Source of the DNA: RPQJ01 sp963793675
GTDB taxonomy: Bacteria > Pseudomonadota > Gammaproteobacteria > Steroidobacterales > Steroidobacteraceae
Direction of reading: 5' to 3'
NCBI GenBank assembly: GCA_963793675.1
Contig: CAWCBA010000008.1
Location: forward strand, 1-64,000
Length of the DNA stretch: 64,000 bases
The notes under the pieces were generated by a model. It had not been told where the DNA came from. It did not search any database and saw nothing but the letters and a program-made list of their open reading frames with translations. Positions within the stretch are counted from its first letter, which is position 1. Every line of letters begins with the position of its first letter. The position numbers and the translations under genes are program-made. Below are positions 55,237 to 64,000 of the stretch, piece by piece.

Positions 55237-57015
55237 CTATCCGCCCGTCGTCGCCAGCCGCTTGTCCGCGCCCTCGAGCATCGCCTTGAAACGTGGATGA
55301 TCGCGCAGGGCATCCAGGTCGGGGTCCACCTTCGCCCAGTTCACGGTCTCCAGCGTGTCCTGCTGGAGCACCGTGTCGAGCAGGTTCAGCGCCGTTTCGG
55401 CGTCGTCCAGTTCCACGAACCCGCAGGCGAAGTTGTACCGCATGGTGAGGTTGTCGGGGTCGAGCAGCATCGCACGCTTGGCCAGTTCCCGCGCGCGATC
55501 ACCCTGGCCGAGCGCGATCAGCGCCCCCACCACGTAACCCATGGCCATGCCGTTGTCGGGTTCCTGCGCCGCGATCTTCTCGGCCCGCGCCAGCGTGCGC
55601 TGTGCGGCGTGGCGCAAGCCTTCCTGGTTGCCAAGCGAACGGTAGGTGGCGATCAGCATCGCCACCGAGGAAAAGTCGCTCTCCATGAGCGACGCGGCTT
55701 TCTCGTAATAGCGCGTGGCATCCTCATAGCGGCCTTGCGCGTAGTTGAGGCGCGCAGCGGCCGTATTGACTTCAAACGACTCCGGGTCGAGCCGCAGCGC
55801 CGTCTCGATTTCGCGCTGGGCCTCGTCGTATTTCGAATTCGACGTCAGCACGCGCGCGATGGCAGCGTGCGCCTCGGCGAGGTTGGCATCGATCGACAGC
55901 GCCCGTTCAGCCGCCGCAAGTCCGCCGTCCCCGGGTTCGCTGAAGTGAAATCGCAGGGCCGCCTGTGACACGGCCATCAGTGCCCACGCCGCCGCGTATT
56001 CGGGGTCGATCTCGGTGGCGCTGCGGCACAGCCGGATGATTGCCTCGCAGCGGCGCGCGTTGCCGTAATTGCCGGTGACGCTGTACTGCCGTGCCATCAG
56101 GTAGATGTTGTAGGCCTCGAGATTGGTCGTGCCACGCTGCTCGATGGCCTTCTTCTCCTCCGGCAGGAGCTTGAGCTTGAGCGCGTTGACGATGGCTTCC
56201 GAGATTTCGTCCTGCAGCGCGAAGATGTCGTTCAGGTCACGGTCATAGCGTTCGGCCCAGACGTGACTGCCGCTCGTGCCGTCGATCAGCTGCGCGCTGA
56301 TGCGCACGCGCTGGCCCGCCTTGCGCACGCTGCCCTCGAGCACGTGGCTGACCTTGAGCTGGCGTGCGATCAGCGGAATCTCGACGTTCCTGCCCTTGAA
56401 CGTGAACGCGGTGTTGCGTGCGACGACCGCGAGTGCCGAGACCTTGCTCAGGTCGGTGATCACGTCTTCGGTGATGCCGTCGCTGAAGTACTCCTGCTCG
56501 GCGTCACCGCTCATGTTGACGAAGGGCAGCACGCAGATCGCGACACGAGGTGCAGCCGTCGCGTCAGCGGCATGGTTCGCTTCCGCGTTGCCGGAGGCCA
56601 CCGATCCGCCGCGGGTGGCACGTTGCCGGGCGATCATCGAGCCGAGTGCGCGCAGCAGTTCCTGGAACGGCGCGCTGGCCGGATCGTCGTTCCAGTCGTC
56701 GAGATCGGTGGTGTGGATGGCGCGCACGTCCATTGGCAGTTTCGCCCCCTCGAAGCGCACCGGCACCAGGATTCCCCGATCGGCCGCCTCGCGCGCTTCA
56801 CCGCGCACCCAGCGGGAAGCGACCGAGGTCTGCGTCCAGACGACGATCGCGGCGGCGGCCTGCTGCAGCTCGTTCTCGATCTGGCTGTCGAATTCCTGGC
56901 CCGTGTTGATCGCTGAATCCCACCAGACCGTCCAGCCCTGCGCCTCGATCGCGGCCACGAGTGCCACGACCCGCGCTCTGTCGGTGCGTGAGTAGGAAAC
57001 GAAGATATCGGCCAT
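55237..57015 (-). CDS. TIR-domain protein with TolB-like and TPR domains
   Basis: A 592-residue protein. Residues 1-135 are a TIR domain: MADIFVSYSRTDRARVVALV, WWDSAINTGQEFDSQIENEL and Glu73 in SRWVRGEAREAAD, the place of the NADase catalytic Glu. Residues 160-285 are a TolB-like/FlgO-like domain (VAICVLPFVNMSGDAEQEYF, SDGITEDVITDLSKVSAL, VLEGSVRKAGQRVRISAQLI, AERYDRDLNDIFALQDEIS). The rest is a tetratricopeptide array (about nine units). The same architecture usually carries an adenylate cyclase or a wHTH at the N-terminus. Here TIR replaces it. Signalling or defence is possible; no phage-defence neighbours are present. Start ATG 57015. Confidence 0.85.
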   Translation of the reverse strand: MADIFVSYSRTDRARVVALVAAIEAQGWTVWWDSAINTGQEFDSQIENELQQAAAAIVVWTQTSVASRWVRGEAREAADRGILVPVRFEGAKLPMDVRAIHTTDLDDWNDDPASAPFQELLRALGSMIARQRATRGGSVASGNAEANHAADATAAPRVAICVLPFVNMSGDAEQEYFSDGITEDVITDLSKVSALAVVARNTAFTFKGRNVEIPLIARQLKVSHVLEGSVRKAGQRVRISAQLIDGTSGSHVWAERYDRDLNDIFALQDEISEAIVNALKLKLLPEEKKAIEQRGTTNLEAYNIYLMARQYSVTGNYGNARRCEAIIRLCRSATEIDPEYAAAWALMAVSQAALRFHFSEPGDGGLAAAERALSIDANLAEAHAAIARVLTSNSKYDEAQREIETALRLDPESFEVNTAAARLNYAQGRYEDATRYYEKAASLMESDFSSVAMLIATYRSLGNQEGLRHAAQRTLARAEKIAAQEPDNGMAMGYVVGALIALGQGDRARELAKRAMLLDPDNLTMRYNFACGFVELDDAETALNLLDTVLQQDTLETVNWAKVDPDLDALRDHPRFKAMLEGADKRLATTGG

Positions 57016-57158
57016 GCCGGGAGCCCAGGGCGCCGCGAAATCCGTGCGGCGGTCGTAGCTTAACCTGTCAGGCGATCAGCGGGCGGCGGGCGCCCCGATC
57101 TTGACGTCGGCGTATCGCGGCCCTTCCTTATCCGTTCGTGCGTGATCACAATCGGCGC

Positions 57159-57536
57159 ATGACCACCCGCAAGCGCGTGACCCCCGATCTCGACCGGCTC
57201 GATCGCGTCGTCGCCGACGCGCGCCGTGCGCGTGACCAGCGCGACCAGGGATACCGCGCCAGGGCTCTGAAGCTCTTCCCGTGGATCTGTGGCCGCTGTG
57301 CGCGAGAGTTCGATCACTCCAACGCCCATGAGCTGACGGTTCATCACAAGAACCACGACCACGATCACAACCCGCCCGATGGCAGCAACTGGGAACTGCT
57401 CTGTCTCTATTGCCACGACAACGAGCACCAGCGCTACGTCGACCAGGGTGGCACGGCGCTGCGCGAGGCGGACCGCGCGCCGGGCGCGACCCACTCACCG
57501 TTTGCGGACCTGGCGTCGCTGCTGAAGAAATCCTAG
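57159..57536 (+). CDS. YajD-type HNH nuclease family protein
   Basis: A 125-residue protein from ATG 57159; a GTG at 57138 is also in frame. An HNH motif is present: CGRCAREFDHSNAHELTVHH with the first CxxC, HELTVHHKNHDHDHN (His pair), NWELLCLYCHDNEHQRY with the second CxxC and final His. The YajD family matches closely (VHHxNHDHxxNPxDGSNWELLCLYCHDNEH). Molecular role unknown. The stop overlaps the end of the molybdenum hydroxylase gene on the other strand by four bases. Confidence 0.9.
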   Translation: MTTRKRVTPDLDRLDRVVADARRARDQRDQGYRARALKLFPWICGRCAREFDHSNAHELTVHHKNHDHDHNPPDGSNWELLCLYCHDNEHQRYVDQGGTALREADRAPGATHSPFADLASLLKKS

Positions 57537-59662
57537 ATCGGCAGCGTGCGGATCCGCTTGCCCGTCGCTGCGAAGATCGCATTGACTACCGCAGGCGTGG
57601 CCGCCGGGAGCCCCGGTTCACCGATGCCACCGGGTGCCTCCGTGCTCGGCACGATGTGCACTTCGACCCTGGGCATCTCGTCCATGCGCAGCATCGGGTA
57701 GTCGGTGAAGTTCGATTGCTCGACGCGGCCATTCTTGAACGTGATCTTCCCGTACATCGCGGCGCTGAGTCCGTAGACGACGGCACCTTCGACCTGGCGC
57801 TGGATCACGTCCGGGTTCACGGTGAGCCCGCAGTCCACGGCAGCGACGATCCGCTGCACTCGCGGCTTGCCGTCAGCGGCCATCGAGACCTCTGCCACTT
57901 GTGCGACAAAGCTGCCGAAGCAGGTCGTGATCGCCACGCCGCGGTGCATGCCCTTCGGCAAGGGCGAGCCCCAGCCGGACTTCTGCGCCGCGAGATCGAG
58001 CACGCCGCGCAGGCGGGGCTGTTTGGCCAGCAACGCACGCCGGAATTCGACGGGATCCCTGCCGGCCGCCGCCGCAAGCTCGTCGATGAACGCTTCGATG
58101 AAATAGACGTTCTGCGAATGTCCGACCGAGCGCCAGAACCAGGGCGGGATGCCTGGCTCCGTCCGGGCGTATTCCACGCGCAGGTTCGGGAACGCGTAGA
58201 GCATGTCGCCGATGCCCTCGATCGCGGTGTCATCGATGCCTTTCGGCAGCTCCTTCGCGAAGCCAGCGGCAATCGACAGTGCCGGCGACGCGACTCGTGC
58301 GGTTAACGACACCGGATTGCCGGCTGCGTCGAGACCGGCCGTGAAGCGCGTGACCGATGCGGGCCGGTAAAACCAGGCGCGCATGTCGTCTTCGCGCGTG
58401 TAGACGAGTTTCACCGGTACCCCGGCCGCTTTGGAAATTAGCGTGGAGGCGATGACGAAGTCCGGCGCGAAGCGCCGGCCGAATCCGCCGCCGAGGTAGG
58501 TCGTGTGCACCTGCACCTTCTCTGGTGGCAGTCCCGTCAACTGCGCGACGATGCCCAGGTGCGGGCCCGGCCCCTGCGTCGGCGCCCACACTTCGGCCTC
58601 GCCTGCACGCACCCAGGCCGTGCAGTTCATGGGCTCCATGCAGGCGTGCGCGAGGTAGGGCGCTTCGTAGACCGCCTCGACCGTCTTCGCGACGGCGACG
58701 GTCACGTCGCCGTCGTTACGCGCTACAGCGCCCGGCCTGGTCGTCGCATCGGTCAGGAGTTTCGAAATCCCTTCGGACGACAATGAACCGAGCGGGCCAT
58801 CATCCCATTTCACGACCAGCGCATCGCGGCCCTTCAGGGCGGTCCAGTAACCGTCCGCCAGCACGGCGACGCCTTGCGGAATCTGCACGACCTGCTTCAC
58901 GCCCGGAATCGCTTTCGCGGCGGCATCATCGACCGACACGATCTTCGCGCCGGGCACCGGTGCATGCACCATGACCGCCGTCAGCAGTCCCGGCAGCTTG
59001 ACGTCGATGCCGAAACCCGCGCTGCCGTTGACCTTGGCCGGCGTGTCGATGCGGGTCAGGCCCTTGCCCAGAATGCGGAAATCCTTCGGGTCCTTGAGGG
59101 TGGGGTTCTGGGGCACCGGCAGTTTCGAGGCGGCCGCGACGAGGTCGCCATAGCCGGCCGACTTGCCGTCGGGACCCAGGACGCGGCCATCCTGTGTGCG
59201 GCACGCGGCGGCATCGACGCCCCATTGCGTGGCGGCTGCGGCGACCAGCATTTCGCGTGCTGCTGCGCCTGCCTTGCGCATCGGCTCGTAGTGACCGCGG
59301 ATCGCGGTCGAGCCACCCGTTGCCTGCATGCCGAACAGCGGATTGTTGTAGGCCTTGTCCACCGGCGCCTGTTCGAGCTGGACGCTCTTCCAGTCAGCAT
59401 CGAGTTCCTCGGCAACCAGCGAGGCAATGCCCATGTGCACGCCCTGGCCCATCTCGGACAGGCCACAGACGACCGTGACCTGTCCGTTCGGTGCGATGCG
59501 CAGGAACGCGTTCGGTGCAAAGCCTGCGCCTGGGGTTGCTGCCGCCGCTGCCTGGCTGAACCGCGAAGTCATGGGCAGCGTGAACCCGATGACGAGCGCG
59601 CCGGTGGCGGCGGCGGAGCCTTTGATGAAATCGCGACGCGTGGTGAACGAACTGGTGCTCAT
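57533..59662 (-). CDS. iorB: Molybdenum hydroxylase large subunit (isoquinoline 1-oxidoreductase beta type)
   Basis: A 709-residue molybdopterin-binding subunit of the aldehyde oxidase/xanthine dehydrogenase superfamily with a twin-arginine signal (FTTRRDFIKGSAAATGALVI), so it is exported folded. Motifs: CGLSEMGQGVHMGIASLVAE, ELDADWKSVQLEQAPVDKAY, GGSTAIRGHYEPMRKAGAAA, LGKGLTRIDTPAKVNGSAGF, TYLGGGFGRRFAPDFVIAS, and PGGIGEPGLPAATPAVVNAI with the catalytic Glu near residue 691. It oxidises a heteroaromatic ring or aldehyde carbon; substrate unknown. It is preceded by its [2Fe-2S] subunit gene (15-bp gap). Confidence 0.9.
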   Translation of the reverse strand: MSTSSFTTRRDFIKGSAAATGALVIGFTLPMTSRFSQAAAAATPGAGFAPNAFLRIAPNGQVTVVCGLSEMGQGVHMGIASLVAEELDADWKSVQLEQAPVDKAYNNPLFGMQATGGSTAIRGHYEPMRKAGAAAREMLVAAAATQWGVDAAACRTQDGRVLGPDGKSAGYGDLVAAASKLPVPQNPTLKDPKDFRILGKGLTRIDTPAKVNGSAGFGIDVKLPGLLTAVMVHAPVPGAKIVSVDDAAAKAIPGVKQVVQIPQGVAVLADGYWTALKGRDALVVKWDDGPLGSLSSEGISKLLTDATTRPGAVARNDGDVTVAVAKTVEAVYEAPYLAHACMEPMNCTAWVRAGEAEVWAPTQGPGPHLGIVAQLTGLPPEKVQVHTTYLGGGFGRRFAPDFVIASTLISKAAGVPVKLVYTREDDMRAWFYRPASVTRFTAGLDAAGNPVSLTARVASPALSIAAGFAKELPKGIDDTAIEGIGDMLYAFPNLRVEYARTEPGIPPWFWRSVGHSQNVYFIEAFIDELAAAAGRDPVEFRRALLAKQPRLRGVLDLAAQKSGWGSPLPKGMHRGVAITTCFGSFVAQVAEVSMAADGKPRVQRIVAAVDCGLTVNPDVIQRQVEGAVVYGLSAAMYGKITFKNGRVEQSNFTDYPMLRMDEMPRVEVHIVPSTEAPGGIGEPGLPAATPAVVNAIFAATGKRIRTLPI

Positions 59663-59677
59663 GGCTGTCTCCGTGCG

Positions 59678-60139
59678 TCAGGCGCTGAGCGTCGCGGCCG
59701 CATCCTTGATGGCGGCGCGAATCCGGTTGTAGGTGCCGCAGCGGCAGAGGTTCCGGCGCATGGCTTCGTCGATGTCGGCGTCGTTGGGTTTGGGATTGCG
59801 CGCCAGCAATGCGGCCGCGCTCATGATCTGCCCGCTCTGGCAGTAACCGCATTGCGGCACGTCGTTGCGGATCCATGCGGCCTGCAGCGCCTGGCCGATG
59901 CGGTTCGAGTCCATCGCCTCGATCGTGGTCACCTGCTTGCCGGCCACCGCTTCGATCGTGGTCACGCAGGCGCGTGTCGGCTTGCCGTCGACGTGCACGG
60001 TGCAGGCACCGCACGCGGCAATGCCGCAGCCGAACTTGGTGCCGGTATAGCCGAGTTCGTCGCGCAGGGCCCACAACAGCGGGGTGTCGGGGGTTGCGGA
60101 CAATTGCACGGTCTTGCCGTTGAGCGAGAGTGAAATCAT
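59678..60139 (-). CDS. iorA: Molybdenum hydroxylase [2Fe-2S] subunit (isoquinoline 1-oxidoreductase alpha type)
   Basis: A 153-residue small subunit. N-terminal plant-type ferredoxin: LNGKTVQLSATPDTPLLWAL, CGIAACGACTVHVDGKPTRA (residues 38-57) and the final Cys of ACVTTIEAVAG. C-terminal helical cluster: QCGYCQSGQIMSAAALLARN (CGYCxxGQ) and MRRNLCRCGTYNRIRAAI (CRC). These eight Cys bind the two [2Fe-2S] clusters that take electrons from the Mo centre. It lacks a signal and is presumably exported with the Tat partner. First gene of the iorAB pair; the divergent XdhC-MocA gene is 69 bp away. Confidence 0.93.
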   Translation of the reverse strand: MISLSLNGKTVQLSATPDTPLLWALRDELGYTGTKFGCGIAACGACTVHVDGKPTRACVTTIEAVAGKQVTTIEAMDSNRIGQALQAAWIRNDVPQCGYCQSGQIMSAAALLARNPKPNDADIDEAMRRNLCRCGTYNRIRAAIKDAAATLSA

Positions 60140-60208
60140 GGAGTGTCCCCAGCGCAGGAATGCAGGTGCCGGTAGGCCGGCCAGTGGAATTTAGTATAAA
60201 GCCGTCCT

Positions 60209-61885
60209 ATGGATGGATCATTGCATCAATTGGTTCCAATGTACGAACGGGCGCGCGCGGAGGGGGTGGCGCTCGTGCTCGCGACCGTCGTCGCCACCCG
60301 CGGCTCGACCTACCGCAAGACGGGGGCGCAGATGCTGATCGGGCCCGGTGGCCGGTACGAGGGGATTCTTTCGGGCGGCTGTCTCGAAGGCGATCTCGCT
60401 GCCCGTGCGGCGTCCGTGCTCGAGACGGGCACTCCGAAGTTGGTCCGGTACGAGAATGGCGGGGACGACGACCTGCTGTGGGGACTGGGCGCCGGCTGCG
60501 AAGGGGGCATGGACGTCTGGCTCGTCAAGCTCGATCCCGCGGCGAACTGGGAGCCTTTCGCCACCCTGTCACGATGTTTCGAGCAGCGCGAGCGTGCAAG
60601 GTTTGCTTTGGTGCTCGATTCTGCGGTGCCGGCTCTACCCACCGGCGCGACGCTCTGGCTTGCGGGCGGCCCGGTCCCGCCCGGCGGACTACCCGAACCG
60701 TTGACTGCCTGGCTGGCCGCCCAGGCCGATGACGCCGTCGGCGCGGTGACCGCCGGGATCGTCGAGTTCGACAGTCCCCGACTGCGCCTGTTCGTCGCCT
60801 CCGCCGGCATCCCGCGCGAACTGCTGCTGATTGGCGGCGGTCCGGACGCACTGCCGGTGGTGGAGTTCGGAGCTGCGCTGGGCTGGCGCATGACCGTGGC
60901 GGACCATCGACCGGCGTACGCGGATCCTGCGCGATTTCCACGGGCGCGACGCGTGGTCCTGACCACCCCGGCGGAACTGGCGCAGCACGTCGACCTGGCA
61001 CGGTTCGATGCCGCAGTGGTCATGAGCCATCACCTCGCAACCGACCTTGCGGCACTCGCGGCTCTGGCCGCCACCCCGATCCCGTACGTCGGATTGCTCG
61101 GTCCCGCGTCGCGTCGACAACGACTGCTGGCGGACCTGGGCGCGACGACTGCAGCCAGGTTCGGGGCTCGCCTGCATGCACCGGTCGGTCTCGAACTCGG
61201 CGGGCGCGATCCGGCGAGTATCGCGCTGGCGATCACCGCGGAGATCCAGGCGCATCTGCACGGCAGGAGGCATGGACAGGCACTGGATCGCAACACCGCG
61301 GCTGCCAGCCTGCACGTGATACTGCTGGCTGCCGGCAGTTCGTCGCGTTTCGGTTCGCCGAAGCAGCTGGCCGACGTTGCGGGACGGCCCATGCTCGCGC
61401 GCACACTGGAGACCGTTTCGCAGCTCGAGCGACGACACGCCGTGACCGTGGTGCTCGGCGCGCACGCCGAGCGTCTCGAGCCCCTGGTGCGCGCAGCTTC
61501 GGCGCACGTGGCCTTCAATCCGGACCATGCATCGGGCCTGGCCAGTTCCATTCGCGTCGGCCTGGCGCAGGCGCCGTTCGATGCACGCGGAGCGTTGATC
61601 GTGCTTGCAGACCAGGTTGCGGTGACGGCCGATGACCTGCGGCGGCTCGTGTCACGCTGGGAGCAGCAACCCGACCGCATCGTCGCCGCGCAGTACGCCG
61701 ATAAGGTTGGCGTTCCCGCCATCTTCCCGGCCGATCTGTTCCGCGAGCTGGCGGAGCTGCAGGGCGATCGCGGTGCACGCGTCGTGCTGTCGCGCCATCC
61801 AGGGCGGGTAATCGGGGTGCCCATGCCGTCCGCGGCGCAGGACATCGATACTCTGGCGGACCTGTCGGCGAGCGGTCCGTACTGA
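60209..61885 (+). CDS. XdhC-MocA fusion: molybdenum cofactor insertion and cytidylyl-transfer protein
   Basis: A 558-residue fusion. Residues 1-350 are XdhC/CoxI: VLATVVATRGSTYRKTGAQM, GILSGGCLEGDLAARA, LLLIGGGPDALPVVEFGAAL, VVMSHHLATDLAALAALA and YVGLLGPASRRQRLLADLG. Residues ~368-558 are a MobA-like nucleotidyltransferase (MocA): LLAAGSSSRFGSPKQLADVA with the LAAGxSxRxGxxK loop, HASGLASSIRVGLAQA and LIVLADQVAVTADDL. XdhC proteins hold and sulfurate Mo cofactor; MocA makes the cytosine dinucleotide form used by this enzyme family. It is divergent from iorAB, which fits maturation of that enzyme. ATG 60209 follows TATAAA (60195-60200) closely, which would allow a leaderless mRNA. Confidence 0.88.
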   Translation: MDGSLHQLVPMYERARAEGVALVLATVVATRGSTYRKTGAQMLIGPGGRYEGILSGGCLEGDLAARAASVLETGTPKLVRYENGGDDDLLWGLGAGCEGGMDVWLVKLDPAANWEPFATLSRCFEQRERARFALVLDSAVPALPTGATLWLAGGPVPPGGLPEPLTAWLAAQADDAVGAVTAGIVEFDSPRLRLFVASAGIPRELLLIGGGPDALPVVEFGAALGWRMTVADHRPAYADPARFPRARRVVLTTPAELAQHVDLARFDAAVVMSHHLATDLAALAALAATPIPYVGLLGPASRRQRLLADLGATTAARFGARLHAPVGLELGGRDPASIALAITAEIQAHLHGRRHGQALDRNTAAASLHVILLAAGSSSRFGSPKQLADVAGRPMLARTLETVSQLERRHAVTVVLGAHAERLEPLVRAASAHVAFNPDHASGLASSIRVGLAQAPFDARGALIVLADQVAVTADDLRRLVSRWEQQPDRIVAAQYADKVGVPAIFPADLFRELAELQGDRGARVVLSRHPGRVIGVPMPSAAQDIDTLADLSASGPY

Positions 61886-61903
61886 TGGCGAACGAGCCGC
61901 CCG

Positions 61904-62278
61904 TCAATCGTTACGGGCTGCGGTCACCAGCATCCAGTCGAACGCCACGGGTGTCGCCTCGTGCAGCGGGGCGTAGTTGAAGGTCGTCACCCAGGTGCGC
62001 AGCGCCCGTTGCATGCAGCCATCACCTGACTCCGAAGCGGCGTCGCTGACTCGTCCATCCGGCTGGACGTTGAAGCGCGTGCGGTACACCACTCCCGACG
62101 TCGCCTCGCACCCGCGCGGGATCGCGAGTTCTGCGGCACCGAGCAATTGCAGTTCGGGCGCTGGCGGCGAAGGTTCGCGTGTGGGTGCGACGCAGCCGCA
62201 GACGAGCGACAGTCCCAGCGACGCGACCAGCAGTCGCAGATGCCGGGTGCGCGGGCAATAGTCTGAATGGACGGTCAT
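61904..62278 (-). CDS. Putative lipoprotein, TonB-C-like
   Basis: A 124-residue protein from ATG 62278. The signal LRLLVASLGLSLVCGCVAPT has a lipobox (LVCGC) so the mature protein starts at that second Cys. The mature part ends with RTRFNVQPDGRVSDAASES and ALRTWVTTFNYAPLHEATPV, similar in shape to a TonB C-terminal or related periplasmic domain. No function known. The gene is convergent with the XdhC-MocA gene and divergent from fhs. Low conservation expected. Confidence 0.55.
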   Translation of the reverse strand: MTVHSDYCPRTRHLRLLVASLGLSLVCGCVAPTREPSPPAPELQLLGAAELAIPRGCEATSGVVYRTRFNVQPDGRVSDAASESGDGCMQRALRTWVTTFNYAPLHEATPVAFDWMLVTAARND

Positions 62279-62520
62279 CGCGGCCTCCACAGGCGACGGT
62301 CGCCTGGCGTGAATCCTGCGCATCACTGTACCCGCGTTGCACCGCAGCAATCATGGCCGCTCTGGCTGCTGGTGCGCCATGGCATGCGCTCGGGGCAGCG
62401 GACATCCGCAAGGGCCGCGTTCACTCCGCTGGTGCACTGTGCAAGACTCCACGGTACAGACACAAACAACATCGGGCGGAAGTCATGGACGACGACTGGC
62501 CCGAACCAGGGGAACGATTG

Positions 62521-64000
62521 ATGAAACCTATCGGCGAAGTCGCGCGCACCATCGGCATTGACCCCGCGGTGCTGGAACCTTACGGCCACTACAAGGCCAA
62601 GCTGCCGTTGTCCGCCTTCAAGGACCGCCCGCAGCGCGGCAAGCTCGTGCTGGTCTCCGCCATCACGCCGACTCCGGCAGGCGAGGGCAAGACGACCACC
62701 ACCATCGGCCTGGTGCAGGGCCTCGCAAAAATCGGCGTGCGCAGCGCCGCGGCGTTGCGCGAGCCGAGCCTCGGCCCGGTCTTCGGCATGAAGGGCGGCG
62801 GCGCGGGCGGCGGCGCCTCCGAGATGCTGCCGATGATGGACATCAACCTGCACTTCAACGGCGATTTCCACGCCGTCTCGAGCGCGCACAACCTGCTCGC
62901 AGCGCTCGTGGACAATACGCTGCACAACAGCAACCCGTCGCGGCTCGACCCGCGGCGCGTCACGTGGAAGCGCGTCGTCGACATGAACGACCGTGCGCTG
63001 CGCGACATCGTCATCGGCCTCGGCGGCCGCTCCGAGGGCATCCCGCGCGAGAGTGGCTTCGACATCACGGCCGCCAGCGAGGTCATGGCGATCCTGTGTC
63101 TCGCCAGCGACATACCCGATCTCAAGGCCCGGCTCGGGCGCATCGTCGTGGGTTACACGCTCGGACGGCACCGCCGTCACGGCGGGTGAGCTTGGTGCCG
63201 TCGGTGCCATGGCCGCTCTCATGAGCCAGGCGATCAAGCCGAACCTGGTGCAGACGACGGAAGGTGCGCCGGCATTCGTCCATGGCGGGCCTTTTGCCAA
63301 CATCGCGCACGGCACCAACAGCATTACCGCGACGCGTGCGGCGCTCTCGTACGCCGACATCGTCGTGACCGAGGCGGGCTTCGCATTCGAACTCGGCGCC
63401 GAGAAGTTCTTCGACATCAATTGTCGTTACGGCGGCTTCGCGCCGGCCTGCACGGTGCTGGTGACGACCATCCGCGCGCTCAAGATGCACGGCGGCAAGC
63501 CGCTCGCCGAGGTGAGCAAGCCGGACGTCGAGGCGATGACCCGCGGCTTCTCCAACATGGAGAAGCACATCGAGAGCATCCGCAAGTTCGGCCAGTCCTG
63601 TGTCGTGGCGATCAACGGGTTTCCGACGGATACGCAGGAGGAAATCGCTGCGTTGCAGAAGCACTGCGCCAGCCTCGGCGTACAGGCCGTGTCGGCGCAG
63701 CCCTTCAGCGAAGGCGGCAGCGGCTGCGTCGAACTCGCCGAGGTGGTGCGTGACCTCGTCGCGCGCACGGAACCCGACTTCAAGCCGCTCTACGAGTGGA
63801 GCGACACGGTCGAGAACAAGATCGCGACCGTCGCGCGCGAGATGTATGGCGCGCAGGCCGTGGACTACACGGCACGTGCCAAGCGCGACCTCGAGCAATT
63901 GAAGAAGGCCGGCTTCGACAAGCTGCCGGTCTGCATCGCGAAGACGCAGCAATCGCTGTCCGACAACCCGGCCCTGCTGGGACGGCCGAAAGACTTTCTG
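62521..64000 (+). CDS. fhs: Formate-tetrahydrofolate ligase (3' end outside window; one frameshift)
   Basis: Cytoplasmic enzyme that makes 10-formyl-THF from formate, ATP and THF. The start ATG 62521 has AGGGGAA upstream; an in-frame ATG at 62485 lacks one. The family's P-loop-like motif TPTPAGEGKTTTTIGLVQGL (about residues 49-68) and SLGPVFGMKGGGAGGGASEM, MMDINLHFNGDFHAVSSAHN, LVDNTLHNSN are intact. A +1 change near 63159 (extra G in CTCGGACGG) breaks YTLDGTAVTAGELGAVGAMA; the downstream frame continues HGGPFANIAHGTNSITATRA, TEAGFAFELGAEKFFDINCR and to the window edge. The product would feed one-carbon units, as would the methyl carbon released by the sox enzyme. Confidence 0.93.

Overview
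The window reads as a high-GC gammaproteobacterial chromosome. The best evidence is the left end, where alaS, csrA, tRNA-Ser(GCU) and tRNA-Arg(ACG) follow one another in the order known from E. coli and many other Gammaproteobacteria. Twin-arginine signals, many TonB-type outer-membrane proteins, a LytTR regulator paired with an acyltransferase, and an ElaB/YqjD-YqjE-YqjK type cluster also fit a gammaproteobacterium. I cannot name a genus.

Layout. 1-2.3 kb: alaS (3' part), csrA and two tRNAs. 2.2-2.9 kb: mobile-element debris at the tRNA-Arg end, a truncated IS21 transposase fused to the tail of a tyrosine recombinase. 2.9-21.3 kb: housekeeping and envelope genes (acyl-CoA dehydrogenase, lipase-like hydrolase, cation/proton antiporter, DUF2254 protein, orphan HigA-like antitoxin, acyltransferase with divergent LytTR regulator, POT-like transporter, DUF4386, SLC13 carrier, two MscS channels, Ig-like lipoprotein, glycine-zipper and MORN proteins). 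21.3-52.3 kb: a dense catabolic island. 52.4-57.5 kb: membrane and stress genes and a TIR-TPR protein. 57.5-61.9 kb: a molybdenum hydroxylase (isoquinoline 1-oxidoreductase type) with its XdhC-MocA maturation protein. 62.5 kb to the right end: formate-tetrahydrofolate ligase, truncated by the window edge.

The island looks like amine or amino-alcohol catabolism. It holds a sarcosine-oxidase-type soxBDAG operon whose alpha subunit keeps two sets of iron-sulfur cysteines, a divergent ThDP enzyme with an omega-aminotransferase, a YkvI-like permease, and two related modules. Each module has a paralogous TonB-dependent receptor, a class III PLP enzyme and an AraC regulator. The second module adds an APH-fold kinase placed directly before its PLP enzyme (a kinase/phospho-lyase arrangement), an exported DUF3604 protein, a Tat-exported FAD oxidoreductase, an MFS permease and a Tat-exported cupin. 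Three promoters in this second module carry the same 16-bp element twice, exactly 22 bp apart, with a -10-like hexamer at the same offset. This predicts a regulon, probably of the AraC-type protein at 51.2 kb. The substrate is unknown; this is the best candidate for an undescribed system in the window.

Quality caveat. About sixteen genes, including the housekeeping gene fhs, are interrupted by single-base indels, mostly +1, while the encoded protein stays conserved across the break and I saw no separate in-frame stop. After correction the two TonB receptors come to the same length (about 738 residues). I read most of these breaks as sequence errors, not gene decay. Such genes are annotated over their full span with the frame change noted.
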